DNA from: Bacteroidales bacterium
GTDB taxonomy: Bacteria > Bacteroidota > Bacteroidia > Bacteroidales > UBA932
DNA length: 22,073 nt
Assembly: GCA_017429205.1 (NCBI GenBank)
Contig: JAFRPH010000100.1
Coordinates: forward strand, 1-22,073
Direction: 5' to 3'
The notes below the pieces were generated by a model that was given only the letters and a program-made list of their open reading frames with translations, did not search any database and was not told the DNA's origin. Position numbers and translations under genes: made by a program. Positions 1-7,599 of this stretch are shown here, piece after piece (the stretch's first letter is position 1; each line of letters opens with the position of its first letter).

Positions 1-842
1 CCATCCTGAGCGGCATGGGTGAGCAGCACATCAACTACGTGAAGTGGCGCGTGAACAACGAGTTCAAGCTCAACATCGAACTCTACGCCCCCAAGGTGCC
101 GTACCGCGAGACCATCACCAAGATTGCGACCGCGCAGTACCGTCACAAGAAGCAGTCCGGCGGCGCCGGCCAGTTCGGTGAGGTGCACCTCCTCGTGTGC
201 CCCTACATCGAGGGTCAGGAAGCTCCGAAGAACTTCAAGATCGACGGCAAGGACACCGTGTTCAACTTCAAGAGCCAGGACATCACCGACCTCGAGTGGG
301 GTGGCAAGCTGGAGTTCTACAACTGCGTCGTCGGCGGTTCCATCGACCTCGGCTTCATGCCCGCCATCCTGAAGGGTATCAAGTCCAAGATGGAGGAAGG
401 CCCGCTCACCGGTTCCTACGCCCGCGACATCCGCGTGTATGTGTACGATGGTAAGATGCACCCGGTGGACTCCAAGGAAATCGCCTTCATCATCGCTGGC
501 CGCAACGCCTTCAAGGAGGCCTTCAAGAACGCCGGCCCGAAGATCCTCGAGCCCATCTACAATGTGGACATCATCACCCCGAACGAGTATGTGGGTCCTT
601 GCATGAGCGACCTCAACACCCGTCGCGGCATGATCATGAACCAGGACATGGACAAGGGTATGACCGTGCTCCACGCCCGCGTTCCGCTCGCCGAGCTCTA
701 CCGTTACTCCACGATCCTGAGCTCCCTGACCGGTGGCTCCGCGACCTTCCAGATGAAGTTCGCCGAGTACGTCCAGGTCCCGGCCGACGTCCAGACGAAA
801 CTCATCGCCGAGTACGCCGCCCAGGAGCAGGAAGAGGACTAA
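1..842 (+). CDS. fusA: Elongation factor G, FusA2-like, C-terminal part (5' truncated by window edge)
   Basis: This is the C-terminal part of a translational GTPase of the EF-G family, which moves tRNA and mRNA through the ribosome. The frame is open to the window edge: Ile-Leu-Ser-Gly precede the Met at base 15, so that Met is internal. About 280 residues remain and no G domain is present. Domain IV is recognisable from YRETITK and the following QYRHKKQSGGAGQFGEV, then EGPLTGSYARDIRVYVYDGKMHPVDS; domain V contains TPNEYVGPCMSDLNTRRG and a PLAELYRYSTILSSLT stretch. The segment between GEVHLLV and WGGKLEF is longer than in the housekeeping EF-G and resembles the second EF-G of Bacteroides (EF-G2), reported to work under carbon starvation. 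That assignment is family-level memory and would need the missing G domain to confirm. It ends in TAA, followed 16 bases later by a strong terminator. Confidence 0.85.
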   Translation, partial: ILSGMGEQHINYVKWRVNNEFKLNIELYAPKVPYRETITKIATAQYRHKKQSGGAGQFGEVHLLVCPYIEGQEAPKNFKIDGKDTVFNFKSQDITDLEWGGKLEFYNCVVGGSIDLGFMPAILKGIKSKMEEGPLTGSYARDIRVYVYDGKMHPVDSKEIAFIIAGRNAFKEAFKNAGPKILEPIYNVDIITPNEYVGPCMSDLNTRRGMIMNQDMDKGMTVLHARVPLAELYRYSTILSSLTGGSATFQMKFAEYVQVPADVQTKLIAEYAAQEQEED

Positions 843-858
843 TCCTTGTTCCCGGAAC

Positions 859-891
859 AGCCGGCCCGCGGAAAGACGGGCCGGCTTTTTT
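859..891 (+). terminator. Intrinsic terminator after the EF-G gene
   Basis: A perfect 10-bp stem (AGCCGGCCCG at 859-868 pairing with CGGGCCGGCT at 877-886) with an 8-base loop is followed by a run of six T (886-891). It begins 16 bases after the EF-G stop codon and separates that gene from the peptidase cluster. This is a textbook Rho-independent structure. Confidence 0.92.
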
Positions 892-918
892 GATTTTTGC
901 AGTCAAAACCGAGCTATT

Positions 919-1077
919 ATGAAACAATATGAAGCCCCGCTGTCCAGGGTCTCTCCGCTGGATTTGGAGGCGGATTTCCTGAACGGCGCCTCCGCAGGCG
1001 GTTTCCCGGTCGATCCGGTCAATCCTTTCGGCGGCAATTCCAACAGCGTCATGGAGGAGGATGAAGAGTATGAGTAG
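919..1077 (+). CDS. Small acidic hypothetical protein (52 aa) leading the M64 peptidase cluster
   Basis: A 52-residue open frame starts at ATG 919 (MKQYEAPLSRVSPLDLEADF...) and ends at TAG 1077. It is rich in Gly, Asn, Pro and acidic residues, ends in a cluster of Glu/Asp, and has no signal peptide, membrane segment or cysteine. Its stop lies inside the start region of the M64 peptidase gene, so the two overlap by 8 or 17 bases depending on the peptidase start, which suggests translational coupling. Short peptides of this general style (MKKYE..P.....L.LE..F, Gly/Asn-rich middle, acidic tail) are common just ahead of surface-protein genes in Bacteroidales; that statement is recollection, and their role is unknown to me. 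It is too short for standard gene-length cut-offs but has consistent codon use and position. Confidence 0.6.
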   Translation: MKQYEAPLSRVSPLDLEADFLNGASAGGFPVDPVNPFGGNSNSVMEEDEEYE

Positions 1078-3160
1078 GCGTTTTCTCTGGATGGCGGCGG
1101 CGCTGGTGGCGCTTGTCGCCTGCGAAAAGACGCAGAATGAACTCGCGTCCGTCGACCTGACTCAGGTGGAGAACCCCGAACCGTGGCTCCTCAAGGACTT
1201 GACCGGTCTGGGCCAGCCCGGTCCGGCCGGCCGGACCACCCTCGGGGCGGATTTCGGCGGGACGCGCGCCCATATCGAGATGAACGGGGAACAGACCTTC
1301 GCCGCCTGGATCTGGAATCCGGGGGATTCTTTCCGGATGATCGCGTTCAATCAGGACCTGTCGAGATATCAGACGGCCGACTTCACCACGACTGGAAGCG
1401 GGGTATCGGCGGAATTCACGTCGGGGAACGGTTTTAACTTTGGAGCTCCCTATTATGCGGTTTTCCCGGGGCCGGGCAAGGTCGCGATCTCCAATTTGGG
1501 ACAGCCGAATCAGCAGCCGATGTTCGGCGTCACCGTCCCTGTGCGGCAGGAAGCGGTGGCCGGCGGGGTCAAGAACGGCTATATCGCCGCCTACACCGCC
1601 ACAGGGGACCCGACGGACTTCCTGCATTTCAGTCCGGTGGTGACCCTGGTCCGTTTCCGGATGAGCGGATCCGTCGTCTCCCAGGTGAAGACCGTGTCCA
1701 TCAAGGGCTCCTCCACCATCGCGGGTGACATTGTCCTCCTCGGCGCTTCGGACGGTTCGGCCACCATCACCGACGATGTCTGGTTCGACCCGGACGAAAG
1801 GTCGACCACGGTTTCGCTTACCGGTCCTTTTGTCGCCGGACAGGACTATTATCTGGTCGTGAAGCCGGGCACGCAGGCCCAGTTCAAGATGACCTTCGCC
1901 GACGACGCCAACCACTACACGGCCAAATCGGCCTCCAACTTCTCGTTCCCCGTGGGACGGATCGTCGATTTCGGGACCATCGACCTGGGGAATGCGTTCG
2001 AGGACGAGACGGTCAATTACGACCCCATTCCGTATATGACGGCGACGGCCGGTGCGCCGAAGCCGGTGACCATCGCGGTGATTCCGGACGGTTTTACGAA
2101 GGACCAGATGGACAACTACGAGGTGCTGGCCAAGAGCGGCATCGACGTGCTCATGGCGACGGAGCCGTACAAGACCTACAAGAACTTCTTCAACGTGTGG
2201 ATCCTGCGCGTCGCTTCCAAGGAATCCGGCGCCAGCGTCACCGACGGGAACGGCAATATTACGAAGCCCGTGGACACTTACTTCGGGTCCAAGTGGGGAG
2301 AACAGAAATACGGCGACATGGCCGCGAATGGGCAGGAAGTGTTCGATTTTGTCAAAGCGCAATGTCCGGACATCAAGAACGGAACGCACACGATTGCGGA
2401 GGTTCCCGTCATGATGATCATCAACGACGAACGGTACGGCGGTATCTGCCACAATTACAGCAACGGACAGGGATACGGCATGGTTCCCTACACGTGGAAG
2501 GGGGAAAAGATCGACTGGAACTATCCGAACGTGACGCCCTCGACGGTCAATCCGGTAGCCCCGGAAGATATGAACACCTACACGCATTGGACCACGCCTG
2601 AAGAAATAGCCGATCTGGGAAAGAACTCCGGAGACTGGCGCAACACCCTCGTCCACGAATTCGGCGGGCACTGCTTCGGGCGGCTCGGAGACGAGTATTG
2701 GCCGGACGGCACGATCACTTACAATTTCTACCCGCTGGAAGACCATAATTGGCCGGTGCCTTTCTCCCTGAACCTGACCAACGATCCCGCCGTGCTCCCT
2801 TGGCAGGCGGAGGTGCTGGACTATCCGCTGCAAACCCTGGTGGCTCGGGATCCGAATTACGGCCGCATCGGCCTGTTCCAGGGGGGCGGCACCTTCCTGT
2901 TCGGCCGCTGGCGCAGCGAGATGATCAGCTGCATGATCGACAACCGCCTCTACTTCTCCACCTGGCAGCGGATGCTCATTGTCAAACGCATCATGTCCCT
3001 CAGCGGCAGCACGTTCGATGCGGCGTCGTTCTGGGCGAATGACAAGACGGCGGACCCGGTCCGGGACAACCCCGGCACGCCGTCCACGAGCAGCTTTGTC
3101 CGTCCTCGCCGCGTCATGCCGCTGCTGCCGCCGCCTGTTTTGCATAATGAAATCGAATAG
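1061..3160 (+). CDS. M64 family (IgA-type) zinc metallopeptidase lipoprotein
   Basis: A secreted lipid-anchored metallopeptidase of family M64, whose founding member cleaves IgA heavy chain. The N-terminus is basic plus hydrophobic and ends in the lipobox LVAC with Cys21. Residues about 40-310 look like the beta-rich M64 N-terminal domain. The catalytic domain begins near KPVTIAVIPDGFT and holds the zinc motif HEFGGHCFGRLGDEYW: His532, Glu533 and His537, with Asp544-Glu545 supplying the downstream acidic ligand region of this family. Length (699 aa with the start at 1061) is somewhat longer than the catalytic core requires. The start could be ATG 1061 or ATG 1070 (8-base ATGAGTAG overlap with the upstream peptide); both keep the signal peptide. 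The C-terminal tail after about residue 665 is rich in Pro, Ser and Arg and looks disordered. It is likely co-transcribed with the glycosidase-like lipoprotein 4 bases downstream. The true substrate cannot be deduced; IgA is only the family label. Confidence 0.88.
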   Translation: MKSMSRRFLWMAAALVALVACEKTQNELASVDLTQVENPEPWLLKDLTGLGQPGPAGRTTLGADFGGTRAHIEMNGEQTFAAWIWNPGDSFRMIAFNQDLSRYQTADFTTTGSGVSAEFTSGNGFNFGAPYYAVFPGPGKVAISNLGQPNQQPMFGVTVPVRQEAVAGGVKNGYIAAYTATGDPTDFLHFSPVVTLVRFRMSGSVVSQVKTVSIKGSSTIAGDIVLLGASDGSATITDDVWFDPDERSTTVSLTGPFVAGQDYYLVVKPGTQAQFKMTFADDANHYTAKSASNFSFPVGRIVDFGTIDLGNAFEDETVNYDPIPYMTATAGAPKPVTIAVIPDGFTKDQMDNYEVLAKSGIDVLMATEPYKTYKNFFNVWILRVASKESGASVTDGNGNITKPVDTYFGSKWGEQKYGDMAANGQEVFDFVKAQCPDIKNGTHTIAEVPVMMIINDERYGGICHNYSNGQGYGMVPYTWKGEKIDWNYPNVTPSTVNPVAPEDMNTYTHWTTPEEIADLGKNSGDWRNTLVHEFGGHCFGRLGDEYWPDGTITYNFYPLEDHNWPVPFSLNLTNDPAVLPWQAEVLDYPLQTLVARDPNYGRIGLFQGGGTFLFGRWRSEMISCMIDNRLYFSTWQRMLIVKRIMSLSGSTFDAASFWANDKTADPVRDNPGTPSTSSFVRPRRVMPLLPPPVLHNEIE

Positions 3161-3164
3161 TCCT

Positions 3165-4247
3165 ATGAAAAAACTCCTGATCGCTTTGCTGGCGCTGTTG
3201 ACGCTGGCGTCCTGTGCCGAAAAGAAGCCGTCCATCCCCCTGTACGGATGGGACAGCATCGGCAAGAACCCGAACCTGGAAGAGGTGCGGGCCAGATTCC
3301 AGAACTACAAGGCCCATGGTTTCACGGGCATCTGCGTCCAGGCGGACCTCGCCGACCTCCCGGCCATCTCCGCCATCGCCCACGAGGAAGGCCTCGAGTA
3401 CCACGCCTGGAAGCCCTGCATGCTGCAAGGCGACAAGCCACACGACTGGTACTGCGTGAACCGCCTCGGCCAGAGCGCGGACGAGTTCCCCGCCTACGTG
3501 CAGTACTACAAGGCCCTGGATCCGGCGAACCCGGAGGTCCAGGACTACATCGTGTCGATGCTCACGGAAATCGCCGCCGTCCCCGACGTGGACTATGTCC
3601 AGCTGGACTACATCCGCTACGCCGACGCCATCCTGGCCCGCGGCCTGTGGGACAAGTACGGCCTGGACTTCTCCAACGGCCCGTATCCGGCGGCCGACTA
3701 CTGCTACTGCGACCGCTGCGTGAGCGAGTTCAAGGAGCTCACCGGCATCGACATTCTCCAGGTGGAGGACCCGCAGGCCGTGCCCGAATGGACGGCGTTC
3801 CGCTGCGGGAAGGTCACCGCGCTGGTGTCGAAGGTGTGTGACGCGGTCCACGCGATGGGCAAGAAAGTCAGCGCCGACGTGTTCCCCGGCCCCAACTCCC
3901 TGGCGGTGCCGATGGTGCGCCAGCAGTGGGACCAGTGGCCCATCGACATGGTGTTCCCGATGAACTACAACGACTTCTATCTGGAAGGGGCCGACTGGCT
4001 CGCCGACATCACGGCGGAAGAGGTGAAGGCCGCGGGCGACGTGCCCGTCATCTCCGGCCTGTTCATCTGCCGCGAGTGGCGGCGCAAGGCCGAGATCAAG
4101 GATCCGGAAGGCCACGGGCTTCTCCCGTCGGAGATCGCCACGGCCGTGCAGGGGTCGATGGAGGCCGGCGCCGCGGGCATCTGCCTGTTCACCCCCGGGT
4201 CGATGACCGAGGAGCACTGGGCGGAGCTGGACAAGCTGATCCTATAG
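3165..4247 (+). CDS. Putative glycoside hydrolase-like TIM-barrel lipoprotein
   Basis: A 360-residue lipoprotein: MKKLLIALLALLTLASC gives a clean lipobox, LASC, with Cys17, which fixes the start at ATG 3165 rather than the longer upstream frame. ATG 3147, in frame and overlapping the peptidase stop, is an alternative. The rest reads as one TIM barrel: GWDSIGKNP (strand 1 region), YHAWKP, the strand DYVQLDYIRY (Asp143, Asp148), then VSADVFPG (Asp238) and VFPMNYNDFY. This order resembles the GHL10/DUF187 and DUF4015 groups of putative glycoside hydrolases, in which acidic residues at the ends of such strands are candidate catalysts. A cysteine cluster C180-Y-C182-D-R-C185 followed by EFKELTG is also typical of such barrels. 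Activity is unproven. It sits 4 bases after the M64 peptidase, so a joint role in degrading a glycoprotein is a reasonable inference. Confidence 0.72.
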   Translation: MKKLLIALLALLTLASCAEKKPSIPLYGWDSIGKNPNLEEVRARFQNYKAHGFTGICVQADLADLPAISAIAHEEGLEYHAWKPCMLQGDKPHDWYCVNRLGQSADEFPAYVQYYKALDPANPEVQDYIVSMLTEIAAVPDVDYVQLDYIRYADAILARGLWDKYGLDFSNGPYPAADYCYCDRCVSEFKELTGIDILQVEDPQAVPEWTAFRCGKVTALVSKVCDAVHAMGKKVSADVFPGPNSLAVPMVRQQWDQWPIDMVFPMNYNDFYLEGADWLADITAEEVKAAGDVPVISGLFICREWRRKAEIKDPEGHGLLPSEIATAVQGSMEAGAAGICLFTPGSMTEEHWAELDKLIL

Positions 4248-4763
4248 GCTGAACAAGACTCCGATCACGATATCGCGGGCTTCCAGGCGTGCTTGCCAAC
4301 GGGAGCTCGCGTTTCCGTATCCGTAATCCGTCCGGTTCCAGCCGAAGAAACCGATCTGCGTGGAGATGGTGGCGTTGCCGATGGGGAAGAAGACGCCGGG
4401 CCGGAAACCCAGCGTCAGGGTGTTGATGAGGGGGTCATACCCTTCCCTGCGCGTCCACCGGGTGGAGAAATAGAGGTCGCCGGACAGGCCGAAGCGTTCG
4501 TACAGCGGCAGGTAGCCCCGCAGGTGCGGGATCAGGCCCATCGTGAAGTCCGACCGGCTGGAATAGTTGTTCCAGTCGAAGCCCGCCGCGAGGCCCAGGT
4601 ACAGGTTGTCCGCGATGCGCGTGCCCACTTCCGGGTAGACGACGATGCTGGAGCCGGAGGAGCTGGCGCCGAACGAAATGTCGCCGCCCACGTAGTATTT
4701 GCGCTGCGCCCCGGCGGTGAGGCCGACCAGGAGGGCCGCCACGAGGAGAATCCACTGTTTCAT
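4242..4763 (-). CDS. Small outer-membrane beta-barrel protein
   Basis: A 173-residue protein starting at the ATG at 4763. The start is chosen because it begins a good signal peptide (MKQWILLVAALLVGLTAGAQ) and lies directly below a strong promoter; the longer open frame upstream has no such support. After the signal peptide the sequence alternates hydrophobic and polar residues in short strands joined by Gly/Asn/Asp turns (YYVGGDISFGA, LYLGLAAGFDW, TLTLGFRPGVFF, TISTQIGFFGW) and ends with a hydrophobic strand and terminal Leu. This is the usual form of an 8-strand OmpW/OmpX-like barrel of Bacteroidota. No ligand or function can be named. It converges with the glycosidase-like gene and the two overlap by 6 bases at the palindrome CCTATAGG. 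Confidence 0.7.
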   Translation of the reverse strand: MKQWILLVAALLVGLTAGAQRKYYVGGDISFGASSSGSSIVVYPEVGTRIADNLYLGLAAGFDWNNYSSRSDFTMGLIPHLRGYLPLYERFGLSGDLYFSTRWTRREGYDPLINTLTLGFRPGVFFPIGNATISTQIGFFGWNRTDYGYGNASSRWQARLEARDIVIGVLFSL

Positions 4764-4767
4764 ATTC

Positions 4768-4801
4768 GCAAAGATAGGCCATCCGCCGGATATTGCAAAA
4801 A
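4768..4801 (-). promoter_or_regulatory. Bacteroidota-type promoter for the small barrel gene
   Basis: Read on the minus strand, TTTTTG (4796-4801) is followed after 19 bases by TATCTTTGC (4768-4776). This fits the Bacteroidota primary sigma consensus TTTG-N19-21-TAnnTTTG exactly. With the -7 box centred near 4772, transcription should start about 4765, two to three bases before the ATG at 4763, so the message would be essentially leaderless. Confidence 0.75.
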
Positions 4802-4821
4802 GTTTCGTAAATTCGTAGACT

Positions 4822-7518
4822 ATGCAGATATTCGGGAAACTATTCATTGGGGGGCTCTCCGTGGTCCTGGTGGCCGCCTGCGGCGGCCGCGAAACGCATT
4901 TCATGAAAGACAAGGCGTACCGCGAAGCGGTGCACGCGGACTTTGAAGCCCGGATGGCGGCGAACGACAGCGCGCTGGCGCGTGTGGTGGAGATTCCGGG
5001 CGATGCGCTGTCGCCCGACGAGCGCGAAGCGCTGGAGTTCCTCTACGCGTATATGCCGCTGGCGGACGTGGTGGACTATCCGACCAGTTACTACCTGGAC
5101 CAGGTGCGCGCGTCGTTCCGCATCCGCGAGGAGATGGGCTGGAAAGTGCCGGAGCGGGAGTTCCGCCACTTCGTGCTGCCCATCCGCGTGAACAACGAGA
5201 ACCTGGACACGGCCCGCGTGGCCTTCAACCGCGAGATCGCTCCGCGCGTGAAGGGGATGTCCATGCAGGACGCCATCCTCGAGGTGAACCACTGGTGCCA
5301 CGAAAAGATGACCTACCAGCCGTCCGACGCGCGGACGTCGTCCCCGCTGGCCTCCGTGATGAACGCCCTGGGCCGCTGCGGCGAGGAATCGACCTTCTGC
5401 GTCGCTGCGCTGCGGTCCGTGGGCATTCCCGCCCGGCAGGTGTACACCCCGAGATGGGCCCATACCGACGACAACCACGCCTGGGTGGAGGCCTGGGCCG
5501 ACGGGCAGTGGCACTTCATCGGCGCCTGCGAGCCTGAGCCGGTGCTGGACCTCGGCTGGTTCAACGCCCCCGCCTCCCGCGCGATGCTGATGCACACCAA
5601 GGTCTTCGGCCGCTATGACGGGCCGGAGGAGGTCGTGCTCGAGAGTCCGAACTATACGGAAATCAACCTCATTGACAATTACGCCACCACCGCCCGGGCC
5701 GATTTCCGGGTGGTCGACGTCGCCGGGAAGCCCGTGGAGGGCGCCCGCGTGGACTTCTGCATCTACAATTACGCGGAGTTCTATCCGGCCGTGAGCAAGT
5801 ATACGGACGCCGACGGCCACACCTTCCTTTCCTCCGGCCTCGGCGACCTGCTCATCTGGGCCTCGAAGGATGGCGCCTACGGCTATGCGAAGTGCTCCTT
5901 CGGCAAGGACAAGGAAGTGAGGGTCGTCCTGGACCGGTCCCTGAGCCTGTCGAAGGGCCGGCCTGATACGGACGCTTTCGACATCGTCCCCCCGCCCGAG
6001 AACGTGCGGCTGCCGGAGGTGACGCCGGCGCAGCGGTCGGAGAACGACCGCCGCTTCGCCCGCGAAGATTCCCTCCGTCACGCCTATGAGGCCACCTTCC
6101 CGACGCACGAGGAAGCGTTGGCCTTCACGCAGGAATACGGTTACGGCCATCATATGGTCTTCCCCATCGAGTGGTCCCGCGGCAACTGGCGCACCATCGA
6201 GGCCTTCATGTCGATGGCCGACGACCACGAGCGCGTGGAGCATCTTTTCCTTTCCTTGAGTCGGAAGGATTTCCACGACATTACGCTGGAGAACCTGATG
6301 GACAGCTATCTGGACCATGACGCCGTCATCGGACCGCGCGTGGAGAACGAGTTCCTGAGCCCGTACAAGACCTTCTTCGGGAATGTCGAGCAGCTGGAGA
6401 GCCTGCGGGATCCCCAGGAGGTCGTGACCTGGGTCCGGAGCAACGTCACCGTGCTGGACGACCCGCTGGCCTGGGACATCCCGATGTCGCCCATCGGCGT
6501 TTTCAGGAGCGAGCTCGCCACTCCGCGTTCCCGCGGCATCTTCTTCGTCGCCCTGGCCCGCGCCCGCGGCATCGAGGCGCAGAAGAACCCCGTGAACGGC
6601 AAGATCCAATACCGCACGGACGGCGACTGGCTGGACGTGGACTTTGACGGCGCCGGCCCGGCCGTGGCCGCCCCGAAGGGCACGCTCCGCCTCACCTACA
6701 CCCCGGACAAGGTCGTCGACAACCCTCGCTATTACAGCCATTTCTCCCTCTCCAAGATTGAGAACGGGCGTCCGCGCTTGATGGAATTCGACGAAGGCGA
6801 CGTGGACATGGGCGGCGGCATGGACTGGGCCCATGTGTTCAAGAAGGGCTATCCGCTCGAGGAGGGCCGCTACCTGCTCGTCTCCGGCAACCGCCTCTCC
6901 AGCGGCACCGTCCCGGTGTCGATGGTGTTCGTGGATGTCGTCGCCGGCCAGGAGACCGTCTGTGATCTCGTCCTCCGCGCCAGCGAGAACGAAGTCCCGG
7001 TCATCGGCTCCTTCGACGCCGAAACGAAGTTCCGTCCGGTCGAACTGGCGAAGAGCGAGTACGGCGATGTGATCGCCGAAGAAGCGAAGCCGGAGACCTC
7101 TCTCCTTTCCGTCGTCGGCCGCGGCCACTACGCCCTGGCCATTCTCGAGCCGGGCAAGGAGCCCACGAACCACGTCCTCCGCGACCTCGCGGTCGCCCGC
7201 GAGAAACTCGAGGCCTGGGGCCGTCCCATCGTGCTCCTGTGCTCCTCGGAAGCGGCTATGCACCGCCTCCAGGTGGAGATGTCCGAAGGCCGCTACGGCA
7301 TTCTGCCCGAGACCATCGTTCTGGGCCTGGATGCGAACGGGGCCGTGCAGAAGGGCATCGAGCAGGGAATGAAGGTTGGTCCGGCCAGTGACGCCGGCGC
7401 GCCTTCCCGCCTCCCGCTCGTCATCCTCGCGGACTCCTTCAACCGCGTGTTCTTCCTGTCCGAAGGCTACACCATCGGACTCGGTGAACAGCTCGCTGCC
7501 ACCGTCGCGAAACTATAA
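4822..7518 (+). CDS. Transglutaminase-like domain lipoprotein, multidomain (898 aa)
   Basis: A large lipid-anchored protein: the signal peptide ends in VAAC (Cys20). Residues about 150-260 form a transglutaminase-like (papain-fold) domain with the nucleophile in GRCGEEST (Cys186) and the histidine in DDNHAWVEAW (His219). The third acid is not clear-cut: the usual Asp position falls around GACEPEPVLD (Glu237, Glu239, Asp243). Residues about 290-370 look like a carboxypeptidase-regulatory or Ig-like domain (VVDVAGKPVEGARVDF... YTDADGHTFLSSGLG). A long helical and beta middle part follows, and the last 150 residues resemble a thioredoxin fold without a CxxC pair (NRVFFLSEGYTIGLGEQL). A palindromic repeat is read through at residues 372-380, in the linker after the Ig-like domain. 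Many Bacteroidales proteins of this build exist; they may act on peptides or cell-wall crosslinks, but no substrate is known to me. It has a divergent start with the barrel gene and its own terminator. Confidence 0.78.
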   Translation: MQIFGKLFIGGLSVVLVAACGGRETHFMKDKAYREAVHADFEARMAANDSALARVVEIPGDALSPDEREALEFLYAYMPLADVVDYPTSYYLDQVRASFRIREEMGWKVPEREFRHFVLPIRVNNENLDTARVAFNREIAPRVKGMSMQDAILEVNHWCHEKMTYQPSDARTSSPLASVMNALGRCGEESTFCVAALRSVGIPARQVYTPRWAHTDDNHAWVEAWADGQWHFIGACEPEPVLDLGWFNAPASRAMLMHTKVFGRYDGPEEVVLESPNYTEINLIDNYATTARADFRVVDVAGKPVEGARVDFCIYNYAEFYPAVSKYTDADGHTFLSSGLGDLLIWASKDGAYGYAKCSFGKDKEVRVVLDRSLSLSKGRPDTDAFDIVPPPENVRLPEVTPAQRSENDRRFAREDSLRHAYEATFPTHEEALAFTQEYGYGHHMVFPIEWSRGNWRTIEAFMSMADDHERVEHLFLSLSRKDFHDITLENLMDSYLDHDAVIGPRVENEFLSPYKTFFGNVEQLESLRDPQEVVTWVRSNVTVLDDPLAWDIPMSPIGVFRSELATPRSRGIFFVALARARGIEAQKNPVNGKIQYRTDGDWLDVDFDGAGPAVAAPKGTLRLTYTPDKVVDNPRYYSHFSLSKIENGRPRLMEFDEGDVDMGGGMDWAHVFKKGYPLEEGRYLLVSGNRLSSGTVPVSMVFVDVVAGQETVCDLVLRASENEVPVIGSFDAETKFRPVELAKSEYGDVIAEEAKPETSLLSVVGRGHYALAILEPGKEPTNHVLRDLAVAREKLEAWGRPIVLLCSSEAAMHRLQVEMSEGRYGILPETIVLGLDANGAVQKGIEQGMKVGPASDAGAPSRLPLVILADSFNRVFFLSEGYTIGLGEQLAATVAKL
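5934..5961 (+). repeat. Palindromic repeat (family B) inside the transglutaminase-like gene
   Basis: A 28-base block whose core reads TGAGCCTGTCGAAGGGCC has CCGG at both ends and partly self-complementary arms. It is identical base for base to the reverse complement of 14938-14965 in dapF. It is read in frame as R-S-L-S-L-S-K-G-R (residues 372-380) and falls in a domain linker. Two copies matching over 28 bases in unrelated genes cannot reflect shared protein ancestry. Confidence 0.85.
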
Positions 7519-7537
7519 TCGCTTGAGATATAACGAA

Positions 7538-7583
7538 TTAAATGTTCAGAGGTGCACCTGCAGGTGCACCTCTGAATGTTTAA
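7538..7583. terminator. Long near-perfect palindrome between convergent genes, likely bidirectional terminator
   Basis: The core 7545-7576 is a perfect 32-base palindrome centred on CTGCAG, with virtually no loop. Two G-T positions and five A-T pairs extend it to 7538-7583. It lies between the convergent stop codons at 7518 and 7600, 20 and 17 bases away. Flanking T runs are short on both sides (TTTAAAT to the right; TTTAATTCGTT on the other strand), so termination by hairpin is likely but not textbook. Confidence 0.7.
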
Positions 7584-7599
7584 ATAGCTGTGTAACAGG

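Noticed and set aside
886..900. Possible promoter box GATTTTTG ahead of the small peptide and M64 genes.
   Set aside because: It lacks the TA of TAnnTTTG and overlaps the terminator's T run; no supporting upstream element is seen.
1049..3265. A 738-residue open frame on the minus strand opposite the M64 peptidase, and similar long minus frames opposite aspS/murB (9272-12331), murA (12069-13412) and the transglutaminase-like gene.
   Set aside because: They are rich in Arg, Gly, His and Val runs, have no family motifs, and mirror the high-GC third-position bias of the real genes on the other strand.
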